Shown: positions 38,741 to 47,925 of the stretch, one piece after another
How positions within the stretch are numbered: position 1 is the stretch's first letter
How the letters are laid out: every line of letters begins with the position of its first letter
NCBI RefSeq assembly: GCF_014199595.1
Contig: NZ_JACHNX010000002.1
Span: forward strand, 434,001-498,000
Source of the DNA: Sphingomonas yabuuchiae
GTDB taxonomy: Bacteria > Pseudomonadota > Alphaproteobacteria > Sphingomonadales > Sphingomonadaceae
Direction of reading: 5' to 3'
DNA: 64,000 bases
Notes under the pieces: model-generated
Told to the model about the DNA's origin: nothing
Database searches by the model: none
What the model saw: the letters and a program-made list of their open reading frames with translations, nothing else
Position numbers and translations under genes: made by a program

Positions 38741-41077
38741 TCAGAACAGGCGCTTGGAGATGGTGAGGCGCAGGTTGCGTGGCTCGGCGACCGGAACATA
38801 GGTGAAGGCCGACGCCGACCCGTAATTGCGCCGATCGAAGATGTTGCGGATGCCGATATTGATGTCGAAACCCCGGACGGTCAGAAAGCCGTTGACGTCC
38901 ACCTGCCGCGACGGCGGCACGACATATTGGCCGAGGAGATTGGCGTAGGAACTGGAGCGTCCATACAGACCGGCCGACAGGCCCCCGCTGACGCCCTCCG
39001 CGATCCTCGATCGATAGGAGGAGAACAGGCTGTACGTATCGCGCGGCTGCTGTGCGACGACCGTCTGAAGCGCATTGACCGTCAACAGTGCATATCTGGT
39101 CCGCGTCAGCGACGCCAGCACCGACCAGCCCGGCAGCAACTGCCCCGCGATGTTCAGGTCGATCCCCCGCCCGCGCTGACCCGGCCCAGGGGAGAGATCG
39201 GTCGGGTCCGCCGGATTGCGGATGATGATATTGTCCTGCTGTATGTCGAAATAGGATGCGTTGATCGTCGCGCGCTTGTGGAACAGGTCGAACTTGACGC
39301 CCGCTTCCTTGTTGGTGGTGATGATGTTCGGCAGGATGCTGCCATTCTTCGCCACCGCGAAAGACGCCTGCTCGCCGCGGGAGTAATTGGCGAACAGCGA
39401 CAGGTTGCTCGTGGCATCGAAGATCAGGCCGCCACTGGGCGACACGCCGTTGTTCCGCTGGACGTTGATGGCCGAAGGCCCCGCAAAGAAGGTCTGCGAC
39501 GTGGTTTCGAACCAGTTCTTGCGAACGCCGCCCAAAATCTTCAATTTCCAGAATTCGATCAGTGCCTGGCCATAGACGCCTTCCTGCTTGCCGCCCGAAC
39601 GGATCTGGACATTGCCGAACGGCGACCAACGAATGTCGGTCAGCGGCCCGCTGGCGGTGAAGGACGGGTTCAGGATCCGACTATAGACCAGGCCACTACG
39701 CTGTTCGGCGGAGCCGTCGCCATAATTATATCCGACGTTGAAGCTGGCCTTCACATCGTCGGCGATGTGCGTCTTGACGCGCAGGAAGCCGTCAATGGCA
39801 TTGGCCGAGCCCTGTTGCCGCGATCCCTGAAGGTCGATGACGGGGATACCTTGGCGACTATAGCCCGAATTACCCGCACGCGTCGTCAGCAGGGTCTGAT
39901 CATGCAAGCCACGAACGACCAATTCGATGCCCGGCACGATCTGTCGGGTCGCATCGAAATAATAGCGTTTGGTCGCGATCCGGATGCCTTGGTTGGGGGC
40001 GTAGATCGGCACCGACGGATCGCGGTCGATGATCCGAAACGTCTTGTTGTCGAACAGCGTATAGGCGCCGATGCCGGTGACGGCCTCGTTCATGCTCGCA
40101 CCGATCACGATGTCGGTCAGGCGATCCTTGTACCGAAGCGACGGCGCGAACAACCAGTCCTTGTTGCCCGTATAGCCGCCATAGTTTCGATCCATCGTCT
40201 GCGCACTGCCGATGACGCGGGCCGACAGCTTCTTGTCGCCGGTGATCGCGTTGTTGGCATCGATGACGCCGCGCGCCAGACCGAAGGAGCCGGTGTCGAA
40301 GCTGACCGCCAGGCGCTCCTCGGCATTTGGCTTTTTGGTGACGACGTTGATGTTGCCGCCCAGGTTGCCGAACCCGGCCAGGATCGCATCCGGCCCCTTC
40401 AGGATTTCGACCCGCTCGATATTGGCCACCGGCTGGTCGGCCCCCGCCGCCACGCCATATTGCGACGATGTCGTCAGGCCGTTCACCAGCCCTCCGGCTC
40501 CGAAGCCGCGAATGGTATAGGATGCGCCGCTGTTCGGGTTGTTGCCCAGCACCGACACACCGCCCGCGTTGCGCAGGATGTCAGTGATGTTCAGCGCCTG
40601 CTGTTCCTCGATCGTCTTGGCGGTGATGACTTGGGTGTTGCGCGGCTGATGGCGCAGGCCCAGGCCGTTGCGGTCCGAGGTGGTCGCCTGACGCACCAGC
40701 ACGCTGGTTTCCGCCTCGTCGCGCCGTGCGGTCACGACGATATCGTTGACGACGACCAGGCCCCCCTGCACCGCCGGAACGACGGTCAGGCTCGTTCCGC
40801 CGATGACCGTCCTGATCGCATCCGCCGCCGATTGCGCACCGCGCACGGGGCGTGAAGTCAGCCCCTTGACCGCGTCGGGATCGAAATTGACGTTCACACC
40901 CGATTGCCTGCCGATCATATCCAGCGCGCGGTCCATCGGCATGGCGGGCACGGTGATGTCCCCCGTCCGCACGGCCTGCGCAGCGGCGGCACCCGGCACG
41001 CTCGCGCCCAGAAGGCTGATGACACTCAGGCTGGCAAATCCCAGCACATGACGCCCACTCCCAGTCAGATTCAGCAT
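38741..41077 (-). CDS. Siderophore-type TonB-dependent receptor with STN signalling domain
   Basis: 778 residues. After a signal peptide (GASVPGAAAAQA) comes an STN domain (about residues 45-105: ITVPAMPMDRALDMIGRQSGVNVNFDPDAV), as in FecA/FpvA-type receptors that signal to an anti-sigma factor. The TonB box region is DIVVTARRDE, the plug has SGASYTIRGFGAGGLVNGL and VEILKGPDAILAGFGNLGGNINVVTKKP (the siderophore receptor class), and the barrel ends LTISKRLF. No FecI/FecR pair is encoded in the window. First gene of the TldD/TldE operon; gaagggggg precedes the ATG. No obvious Fur-type dyad was seen in the 279 bp upstream. Confidence 0.92.
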   Translation of the reverse strand: MLNLTGSGRHVLGFASLSVISLLGASVPGAAAAQAVRTGDITVPAMPMDRALDMIGRQSGVNVNFDPDAVKGLTSRPVRGAQSAADAIRTVIGGTSLTVVPAVQGGLVVVNDIVVTARRDEAETSVLVRQATTSDRNGLGLRHQPRNTQVITAKTIEEQQALNITDILRNAGGVSVLGNNPNSGASYTIRGFGAGGLVNGLTTSSQYGVAAGADQPVANIERVEILKGPDAILAGFGNLGGNINVVTKKPNAEERLAVSFDTGSFGLARGVIDANNAITGDKKLSARVIGSAQTMDRNYGGYTGNKDWLFAPSLRYKDRLTDIVIGASMNEAVTGIGAYTLFDNKTFRIIDRDPSVPIYAPNQGIRIATKRYYFDATRQIVPGIELVVRGLHDQTLLTTRAGNSGYSRQGIPVIDLQGSRQQGSANAIDGFLRVKTHIADDVKASFNVGYNYGDGSAEQRSGLVYSRILNPSFTASGPLTDIRWSPFGNVQIRSGGKQEGVYGQALIEFWKLKILGGVRKNWFETTSQTFFAGPSAINVQRNNGVSPSGGLIFDATSNLSLFANYSRGEQASFAVAKNGSILPNIITTNKEAGVKFDLFHKRATINASYFDIQQDNIIIRNPADPTDLSPGPGQRGRGIDLNIAGQLLPGWSVLASLTRTRYALLTVNALQTVVAQQPRDTYSLFSSYRSRIAEGVSGGLSAGLYGRSSSYANLLGQYVVPPSRQVDVNGFLTVRGFDINIGIRNIFDRRNYGSASAFTYVPVAEPRNLRLTISKRLF

Positions 41078-41204
41078 GCAATCCCCCCTTCACAGGGCGC
41101 GCGCCATCCTCCACGGCAAAGCCGCGGCCGGATAGAAAGCCATCCCTGTCGACAAACGGTTGGCGCCTCGCGGCGGATGATGCGGTGGCGATCCTCTAAG
41201 GAGG

Positions 41205-41327
41205 CTACCGCGGCCGTATTCCTGCTGACGACAGCCCGTGTCTTGGCGATGCGATATGCCAGCCGGACCTTCTGTCGTGGGAGACGCTATGCTTCAGTCT
41301 TGTGACAGGCAAATTCGAAATGTTCAT
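41205..41327 (-). other. Small open frame between LysR and receptor genes (possible peptide)
   Basis: A 40-codon frame starting at ATG 41327, whose start codon lies inside the 41322-41339 dyad, and ending at 41205. The product is basic, Ser/His/Arg rich and has no cysteine. No ribosome site is visible. It is listed only because it sits where a precursor peptide for the TldD/TldE operon might be expected; the sequence does not otherwise support it. Confidence 0.2.
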
Positions 41328-41339
41328 GGGGGCATGAAC
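41322..41339. promoter_or_regulatory. Perfect 7-bp dyad in the LysR/receptor gap
   Basis: GTTCATG (41322-41328) and CATGAAC (41333-41339) around GGGG. It lies 18 bp past the LysR stop and about 245 bp before the receptor start on the minus strand. It may be the LysR-family operator controlling the TldD/TldE operon or a hairpin that ends the LysR message; no T-run follows on the minus strand. Confidence 0.4.
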
Positions 41340-41356
41340 CCATTCGATGATAGCCC

Positions 41357-42331
41357 TCAAACCTTGTAATATTGCTCGAAATACGACCTCGCTTGCAGAA
41401 TGAACCATTTGAGCACCGGGTCGTGGCGGTTGCGCGGCCACTGGGCGACGGTGACGATCCCTCGGCGAGCGAACGGTGCCTCGAATACCTTGAACGGCAT
41501 CAACGCCGCATAATGCTGGAACACCCATGAATTGCCCGTGGCGACAAGATCGCTGCCGATCACGATCGCGGGCAGCGTCGCCTGGGACGTGGCCCGGACG
41601 CAGATGCGCCGTGCACGCAACATGTCCACCCCGTTCTGGTCTAGCGCGAAAGTCTGCCTCTCCTCCCCGCGGGCGACGATATGCCGCGCGGCCCGATATT
41701 GCGCTTCGGTGATTTCGACGCAGTTCTCGAACTCCGGGTGGCGATCCCAGACCAGGCAGCTCGGCCAGACGGTCAGCATCGGCATCGTCTCCAGCCCGTC
41801 GAGCGCCATATGCTCGGGCAGCAGCAGCAGATCGGCCCCCTGATCGAGCGATCTGTCCGGCCGTTCGATGTCCAGGGGGATGACGTTCACCTGCAAACCG
41901 GGGGCCAGGGTCGAAAAGCTGCGCAATACCGGGCCCAGCAGCATCTGCTCGTTCGCATCGTCGGCAGCGATGGTGATAGTCTCAGTGGTGGTCAGGGGAT
42001 CGAAGGCGATGGAATAGTTGAAGGCGCCCTCCACCTCCCGCATGATCCGGCGCACTTCAGGCCGCAATGCATGCCCCAGCGGCGTCAGCTGCGGCTCCCC
42101 CCCTGTATGGACCACCAGGTCATCACCGAAATGATCGCGCAGGCGCCGCAGCGCATGGCTCATCGCCGATTGGCTCAGGCTGACGCGACGTCCCGCCTCG
42201 GTCAGGGTCGGGGCGTGCAGGATGGCGTCGAGCGGATAGAGCAGGTTGAGGTTGAGCCGACGGACCGTGCCGCCATGGAGAGAGGCTGACGCACCACCTT
42301 GACCATTTGACGATTGGCCCGAAGCCGTCAT
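41357..42331 (-). CDS. LysR-family transcriptional regulator (NodD-like)
   Basis: 324 residues. The winged helix (about residues 28-90) has NLLYPLDAILHAPTLTEAGRRVSLSQSAMSHALRRLRDHFGDDLVV, of the NodD/NahR-like branch, with a C-terminal periplasmic-binding-like effector domain (ETITIAADDANEQMLLGPVLRSF). ATG 42331 has gaaggg at 6-nt spacing; the longer open frame is rejected. It lies upstream of, and on the same strand as, the siderophore-type receptor operon, with 279 bp between, so local control is likely. The effector is unknown. Confidence 0.9.
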   Translation of the reverse strand: MTASGQSSNGQGGASASLHGGTVRRLNLNLLYPLDAILHAPTLTEAGRRVSLSQSAMSHALRRLRDHFGDDLVVHTGGEPQLTPLGHALRPEVRRIMREVEGAFNYSIAFDPLTTTETITIAADDANEQMLLGPVLRSFSTLAPGLQVNVIPLDIERPDRSLDQGADLLLLPEHMALDGLETMPMLTVWPSCLVWDRHPEFENCVEITEAQYRAARHIVARGEERQTFALDQNGVDMLRARRICVRATSQATLPAIVIGSDLVATGNSWVFQHYAALMPFKVFEAPFARRGIVTVAQWPRNRHDPVLKWFILQARSYFEQYYKV

Positions 42332-42450
42332 TGCCCGCCCTTCCCCGCCCAAGGCCCAAAGGCCTTGCGATGCATAACAAGAGCGCAGGCGGGTTGGTAG
42401 ATCGACCGATCGGGTTCACCGCCGCCGGGCCGATATGACGGACGATGCTA

Positions 42451-45400
42451 TTATGCCCCGACGGTGACCTCCATCGTCACACGACGGTTGGCGGGTGCGA
42501 CCTCGTCGTCATCGCTCATCTCGAGCAACGGACGGCCGTCGGCTGCCCAGTGAACGCGACGCAGGCGCGCATCCCGTCCGTCCTTACCGACGCCGTTCCC
42601 CCAGCTGTGATAGACATATAGATCGTTACCATCCTCGTCGGTCGTGAACGAGCCATGGCCCGGCCCCTGTTCGTAACGCCGATAGTCTTCGTCGCCCTTG
42701 GGCATGGCCACGCTTTTCTGAAGCGGAGCGGACCATTTGCGCCACGCGTCGATGCGGGTCAGGTCGCTATCGAGCGAGGCGGACGTGCCGTTGACGACAT
42801 AGGTCGGGCTGACCCCCGAGCTGGAATAGACAAGCGCCACGCGATTGCCCCGGATCAGCGCGAAGGCCCCCTCGGCGAGGTTTTCCTCCACCGAGGTATC
42901 CGGCGCGATGACGGGCGACGGCAGACCGGCGAGGCGCGTCGGTCGGGCGGGATCGACCTTGGCGATCCACGTCAACGGATCGCCGAGCGGCCCGGACGTC
43001 GGCAGGTATCGCTGGGACCAGGTGTAATAGCCCTGACCCCGTACCTCGAAATAGGACATGTCGAGACTGATATTGGCGGGCATGTCCGGCCGCCCGAGCG
43101 GGGTACCATCCGCCTTGCGGATCGCGGCCGGTTTCGACCAGTCGGCGGGATTGGCGGGATCGCCGCCGTCGCGAAGCTGCATGATGTGCGACTCCACCGT
43201 CGACCATACGCCGCCCTCGTTGGACTGCGGGTCGGTCGGATTGAAGCAGGGCGCAAACAGGATCGACAGTCGTCCGCCGATTTCATGGATTTCAGGTGCC
43301 CAATAGCATCCCGCAATCACTCGGCCTTCCGCCGTCCGATCGCGGCGGATCCGTCGATTGAGCAGGTCGACTTCCCGTGCGCGGCCGCCCTTGTCGTCGG
43401 CCAGATCGGCGATCGTATCGGCGATACGGAGCGGCAGATGGGGCGAGCCGACATTGTCGTTGTTCGTGTCGTCCGTCGCGACGAACAGATAGCGGACCCG
43501 GCCCTGATGCTCCCAGCGATAGATATTGGGATCGGCGCGTTCATAGGCAAAGATCGCCGGATAGCGGCGCTGGCGGACGGTGCCATGGACGAGATAGCGT
43601 CCCGGCTTGCCCAACTGCGCCAGATCGGCGGCGTCCCAATCCACCGCGCGCGTCGCGGTGGAGCCGTCCGAATAGCCCAGTTTCACCGGCACTGCGGCGA
43701 GCCCACCGGCATCGCCCGGTCGGATCGTCTGCGGCGTCACGGTCGCAGCCGTGTTGACGATGCGGCCGAAACGATTGCCCAGCGCTGTCGCGGTGACGTC
43801 GTCGACGGGCAGCGTATCAATGGCCGTGGTCGTGAGATCACCGATGCGGGCGTCCCCCACATTGCCGATGGAGGCGATCCTCGGGCGGCGTCCCCCCGTC
43901 TCGGGATAAAACGGTGTCTGCTGCCATTCCTGACGCGTCAGATCGGCCACGGTCGTCCAGCGCAACTGCCCCGAACGGTCGATCCACGATAGGATGTAAC
44001 GCTGGGCGGCGCTGTCCCAGATGGCGTGGGGATGATCGATGCCGTCATTCGACCTGAGATCCAGCGTGCCGAGCTCGACGAACTCCGCCGATTGGGGATC
44101 GCGGCGGAAGATGACGATGGCGGACGGTGACGGATCTTGCTTGCCGTCCATGTCCACGCGTGTCGCGATGACGCCGATCGTGCCGTCGGAGAAGTGGAAG
44201 AGCGAAGGATTCGAAACGCCGCGAAGGGCGACGCGATCGACGCCGATATAATCCCCACGGGCGAACATCACGCCATAGTCGTCGTTGAGCGGGGTCATCG
44301 TGCCATCGCCCCCCGACATGGCCAGATGGACACTTCGCGCGACGGTCGGCTGGTTCGCATCCTGCGACGTGGTCGGCGTGCGCGCATAGGCTTCCAGCTG
44401 GCGTGCGGACTTGCCGAGCAGCTTCACTTTGAACCGCTTGGTCAGGGTCTTGCCGTCCGGCCGGGTCAGCCTACCCTCAAGGCTGACGACGCGGGCGTCC
44501 GCCGTCATGTTGGTCAGGATGCCGTCGGGTACGTCGCGGCCATCGGCGCGCCAGGCGGCGGTATGCCCCACCGGCACCGGCAGGCGCGTTCCCGATGCCA
44601 GGATCGGGGCGACGATCCAGCGATCGGCGACGGTCGCGAGATCGGGCGCGACCCGGTTCCAATGCGCCACCAGAGCATCGCGCTCGGCCGCGGTGATGGG
44701 AAGCACCGTACCGTGTCGTGGGGACTCGGGCAGGTGGAACCGGCGCGGATAGGTCCACGCGATCTTGCCCTCAAGCGAATGGGTGGCGAGCGGAATATAG
44801 CCGACGCCGCCATAATTATCGACCCACAGGAAATATCGAAACCCGCTGGTATCGCCCGGATTGGCGCGAAACGCGGTCGGTCCTTCCACCTCGGGCGTGC
44901 CGGCGCGACGACCGATGCAGCGGTCGACGATCTTCCACGCACCCGACGCGCCATCGGCCCGGAGCGAGGACGACGTCTGCGCCAGAATATCGCTGGACGG
45001 GCAACCGGCTGCATCGCTGATCTTGGTGAAACGATAATAGCGATCGCCGTCCCGCAGGACCGTCGCATCGATCATCCCTTTCGCCTTGACGGCACCGGGA
45101 ACATCGGCGGACCGGAACCATGGTTCGGGCGTGCTAAAATTGCGAAAATCGCGTGTGGTCGCACGCAGGATCTGCGGGCCGTTGCCATCCTCCACCTTGT
45201 GCGCCGCATCCTTGTAGCGGGTGGAGGTCCAATACACGACATAGGCGCCGATCGTCGGGTCATAAGTCGCCTCCGGCGCCCAAGTCATGCCCGCATCGGG
45301 CAGATTGACGAGGACGTGCCGTTGCTTCCCCCAGTGGATGAGGTCGGTCGACTCCCAGACTTCGAGATATCGGCTGCCCTGGCTGGTCGAATCACGCCAC

Positions 45401-46059
45401 CCGGTGCGCCCGGTCGAAAGATCGGTCGCAAGCAGGAAGAAGCGGTCCCCTTCGGCAGAGCGCATGATGAACGGATCGCGCAGGCCCCGCGTACCCTCAC
45501 GCGACTCCAGGACCGGCTGCGCGTCGTTCAGGGTCTTCCATTGCAGGGCGTTGTTGCCGTCCGACACGGCAAAACGCAGCTTCTCCCCGTCGATGCTATT
45601 GCCGGTGAAGTAGACGAACATATAGGCCGAAGGCGCAGGAGCGGCGGCGGGCGCGGCCAGCACGGTGACGTCGATCGGGACGGACACGGGCCGGTGGTCG
45701 GGTAGCGCGACGGTTGCGGTCAGGCGAATGCGACGGTCGCCGGTGCCGCGCGTGACGCGCCCCTTGCGTATGACGTCAGGGCCGCGCCCCATATCGACGT
45801 CCGAAATAATGGCAGGATTGGAGGATCGCCACGTAATCCGCGCCTTGCCGATATTCGGCACATTGCGAAGCCCCGACAGGCCTGAGGCATCGTCGGGGAG
45901 CGTGACGTTTCCACGGAGCGGGGCTGCAAATACGGGATCGGAGCGCAACGCGTTCGCAACGGCGTCCGTCAGCGGATCGGCGGCGGGTGCCGCCCCGACC
46001 AGCGCAATGCCTGCCAACCCACATAACAAATTGCCAAGGGGATGCGATCCGCCATTCAT
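42451..46059 (-). CDS. Secreted two-domain GH43 glycosidase with N-terminal Ig-like domain
   Basis: 1202 residues with a signal peptide (ALVGAAPAA). An atypical Ig-like repeat (ITWRSSNPAIISD) covers about residues 30-135. The first five-blade GH43-type domain (about 140-480) has the candidate base Asp in LRDPFIM and acid Glu in EVEGPTAF. A middle region with a second Ig-like part leads to a C-terminal GH43 domain (about 790-1195: YWAPEIHEIGGRLSILFAPCF, MSYFEVRGQGYYTWSQRY, GPGHGSFTTDEDGNDLYVYHSWG). Two GH43 units in one chain suggest cooperative arabinan or arabinoxylan cleavage; specificity is inference. ATG 46059 has gggag 7 nt upstream; a -10/-35-like pair precedes it. Confidence 0.85.
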   Translation of the reverse strand: MNGGSHPLGNLLCGLAGIALVGAAPAADPLTDAVANALRSDPVFAAPLRGNVTLPDDASGLSGLRNVPNIGKARITWRSSNPAIISDVDMGRGPDVIRKGRVTRGTGDRRIRLTATVALPDHRPVSVPIDVTVLAAPAAAPAPSAYMFVYFTGNSIDGEKLRFAVSDGNNALQWKTLNDAQPVLESREGTRGLRDPFIMRSAEGDRFFLLATDLSTGRTGWRDSTSQGSRYLEVWESTDLIHWGKQRHVLVNLPDAGMTWAPEATYDPTIGAYVVYWTSTRYKDAAHKVEDGNGPQILRATTRDFRNFSTPEPWFRSADVPGAVKAKGMIDATVLRDGDRYYRFTKISDAAGCPSSDILAQTSSSLRADGASGAWKIVDRCIGRRAGTPEVEGPTAFRANPGDTSGFRYFLWVDNYGGVGYIPLATHSLEGKIAWTYPRRFHLPESPRHGTVLPITAAERDALVAHWNRVAPDLATVADRWIVAPILASGTRLPVPVGHTAAWRADGRDVPDGILTNMTADARVVSLEGRLTRPDGKTLTKRFKVKLLGKSARQLEAYARTPTTSQDANQPTVARSVHLAMSGGDGTMTPLNDDYGVMFARGDYIGVDRVALRGVSNPSLFHFSDGTIGVIATRVDMDGKQDPSPSAIVIFRRDPQSAEFVELGTLDLRSNDGIDHPHAIWDSAAQRYILSWIDRSGQLRWTTVADLTRQEWQQTPFYPETGGRRPRIASIGNVGDARIGDLTTTAIDTLPVDDVTATALGNRFGRIVNTAATVTPQTIRPGDAGGLAAVPVKLGYSDGSTATRAVDWDAADLAQLGKPGRYLVHGTVRQRRYPAIFAYERADPNIYRWEHQGRVRYLFVATDDTNNDNVGSPHLPLRIADTIADLADDKGGRAREVDLLNRRIRRDRTAEGRVIAGCYWAPEIHEIGGRLSILFAPCFNPTDPQSNEGGVWSTVESHIMQLRDGGDPANPADWSKPAAIRKADGTPLGRPDMPANISLDMSYFEVRGQGYYTWSQRYLPTSGPLGDPLTWIAKVDPARPTRLAGLPSPVIAPDTSVEENLAEGAFALIRGNRVALVYSSSGVSPTYVVNGTSASLDSDLTRIDAWRKWSAPLQKSVAMPKGDEDYRRYEQGPGHGSFTTDEDGNDLYVYHSWGNGVGKDGRDARLRRVHWAADGRPLLEMSDDDEVAPANRRVTMEVTVGA

Positions 46060-46512
46060 CCTGTATCTCCCGGTAGCAACGATGGCGAATGCGTCGCCTC
46101 GCAGCGTCATTATGGCGACATTATGTCCGACATTTGCGCGACGGCAAGAGGGTGACCCAGATTTTTTCTACCATGGCCGCCGGATGAAGGCTGCGGCGAG
46201 TGGCAGCGCGAAATATGGCTGAAAACTAGCGATCCTAGCGGGAGAGCGCTTTGTAATCCATCAGGCGGCGGAAGGGGATATCGCCGCGGGAGCCGTGCCA
46301 GATCGCCTTCATCCCGCATCCAATTGATCGACAAAAGATTTTTGAGCTCGGCATTCGGGATCGGCGGCGTGGAGCGCATCTTCGGATGAAGCCCGCTCCC
46401 ACGAAGACCCAGGCGACGGTCGAACCCTGAAAACGACGGATGCAGATATGCCGCACGGACCTACCGGCTCTGCCCCGTCCACCATTCACTGATCATATCC
46501 GAGCGTCGGGCG
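46060..46512. other. Promoter region of the GH43 gene and flanking gap
   Basis: 453 bp. On the minus strand a possible promoter: -35-like TTGCCG (46142-46147) and -10-like CATAAT (46120-46125) with 16 bp between. The -10 lies in a direct repeat CATTATG at 46108-46114 and 46119-46125 (period 11 bp). Open frames in 46110-46489 have neither ribosome sites nor recognisable homology and are not called. Confidence 0.4.
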
Positions 46513-46848
46513 TCAGCGCTGCTTCTTGGTGATGGTCGCGGTGAAGTCCGGATCCTTCTTGGCGACCCAATCCACGAATTTCCGGACGTTCGGGTGATCG
46601 AGCAGGCCAGCCACGTTCATCCCATGCCGCTGCAGTTCGGAATTGCTGAAATTCACGGTCAGGGTCTGCTGGCATATCGGATGCATCGGCACGACATCTC
46701 GGCCACCCCGGCTTTTGGGTACTGGATGGTGCCAGACGATAGTCTTCCCCGTCGGCCGACCGCAGAGCCAGCATGGCACCGGTGCGGCCGGGACCTCCTC
46801 TTCCGGCGGGAGGTGATCATAGGGATCGTGTTTGGAACGTCTGGCCAT
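46513..46848 (-). CDS. Small HNH endonuclease
   Basis: 111 residues. One zinc knuckle-like CWLCG precedes an HNH motif: VWHHPVPKSRGGRDVVPMHPICQQTLTVNFSNSEL. The start at ATG 46848 removes an implausible upstream extension. The family is common in sphingomonad genomes, both as housekeeping genes and in mobile elements; no phage gene is adjacent. Divergent from the next gene by 94 bp. Likely DNA-nicking activity, target unknown. Confidence 0.85.
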   Translation of the reverse strand: MARRSKHDPYDHLPPEEEVPAAPVPCWLCGRPTGKTIVWHHPVPKSRGGRDVVPMHPICQQTLTVNFSNSELQRHGMNVAGLLDHPNVRKFVDWVAKKDPDFTATITKKQR

Positions 46849-46942
46849 GGATGGAACAACTACCTTATTTCCGACCGCCTGTAGCAAAGCGATCCACCCC
46901 GTCATATGAAAAGCTGCAAAAGGCCCCCACCCCGCCGGGCCG

Positions 46943-47314
46943 ATGGGGGCGAAGATGACGAGTTTGGCGAAACCATGGGATGCGGCACTGGCCCGCAAAT
47001 GGCTGGAACGCCGCTATGAGGCGGCGCGGCTGGATCAGGCCGCCGCCGATCGGCGCGGCTACGAAGCCCGCGATGACTTCGACAAGGCCGCTGCTGAGGA
47101 ATGGGTGTGTCGTGTGCTGAAAAGCGCCGAATGCGTTGACGATCAAGCTGCGCTCATCATCCGCATCAAAGAGTTGATCGGACAGGACGAGTATCCCGCA
47201 ACCGGCGTGAATGACGATATGCGGTTCGAACGGCATGTTCGTACCTATCTGCGAAAGCTCGCCAAAATGGCGAAGACGAATGAAGGCTTTGAAAAGACCC
47301 TTCGCCATCAGTGA
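46943..47314 (+). CDS. Hypothetical protein, 123 residues
   Basis: No family recognised. Charged, helical, soluble: KWLERRYEAARLDQAAADRRGYEARDDFDKAAAEEW and ERHVRTYLRKLAKMAKTNEGFEKTL. The start may be ATG 46943 or 46955; ggggcgaag before the second is the better ribosome site. It stands alone between the HNH gene and a long gap, suggesting accessory content. Confidence 0.55.
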   Translation: MGAKMTSLAKPWDAALARKWLERRYEAARLDQAAADRRGYEARDDFDKAAAEEWVCRVLKSAECVDDQAALIIRIKELIGQDEYPATGVNDDMRFERHVRTYLRKLAKMAKTNEGFEKTLRHQ

Positions 47315-47925
47315 GGATGGCGATACGCCGACCAAGGCGGGCCCACAGGCAGTGGTCGAGGCCCCCGGCCCGCATTCCCGCTTCGCTCGTTTGCAATAGC
47401 CCCTCCGAGTGGCCAACGACGCGACCTCGAACGGGCTGGCCGCATGCTCGCCCGCAAAACGAAAAACTGCGGTCGGCCTGGCAGTAGCGATCTGCCATCG
47501 CCGACGTGCACGATAGCCCAAGCTTCGGCGAAACCATCTTGTCGGACTTGAAGCCCCAACGTGTCAGGAGGCCTTCCGGCCAAGCAATGCGGCCTCGACA
47601 GACATCCAAACCCAACTAGCGCGATTCGTAGAAAACTTTAAGTCTGCCGGGATTTATTGTTGGATTGTTGCGCCTTCAGGTTCAGACACCTAGCTTTCTT
47701 AAGCTATTACAATATCTGGATAATTATCAGATATTGGCGAGACAGCCAATCCCCGCCCGAACGCGCGGAGTCAACCATCACCAAAAATACCCCATAAAAT
47801 CATTATGTTACGCAAACGTGGCAAATCGCGGTTTTTTCTTTCAAATGTATTTGTCAGGCATTTTCCTTTGTGCCATGTAAGGCACGAACCGCAACTTAGC
47901 GGGCATACATTTGGGGGGAGGATCT
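47315..47925. other. Long intergenic region upstream of a TBDR
   Basis: 611 bp. The left half (to about 47620) is GC-rich and has no ORF with support. From about 47630 the DNA becomes AT-rich and holds the receptor's control region, with the palindrome at 47711-47735 and a poly-T run (tttttt around 47832). The ribosome site is ggggggagg at 47913-47921. Confidence 0.6.
47711..47735. promoter_or_regulatory. Nested palindrome upstream of TBDR (candidate operator)
   Basis: AATATCTG (47711-47718) and CAGATATT (47728-47735) are perfect inverted arms around GATAATTAT; the core GATAATTATC (47719-47728) is itself a palindrome. It lies about 190 bp before the receptor ATG at 47926, in AT-rich DNA. Length and symmetry fit a dimeric repressor or a Fur-like site; the regulator is not identified. 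Confidence 0.55.

Noticed and set aside
41091..41144. 17-codon frame just upstream of the siderophore-type receptor start (possible leader)
   Set aside because: Poor ribosome site and ends 14 bp before the receptor ATG without overlap; likely chance.
46110..46489. Two overlapping minus-strand frames (89 and 84 codons) that might be a frameshifted gene remnant
   Set aside because: No homology recognised, no ribosome site, and they overlap the likely GH43 promoter.
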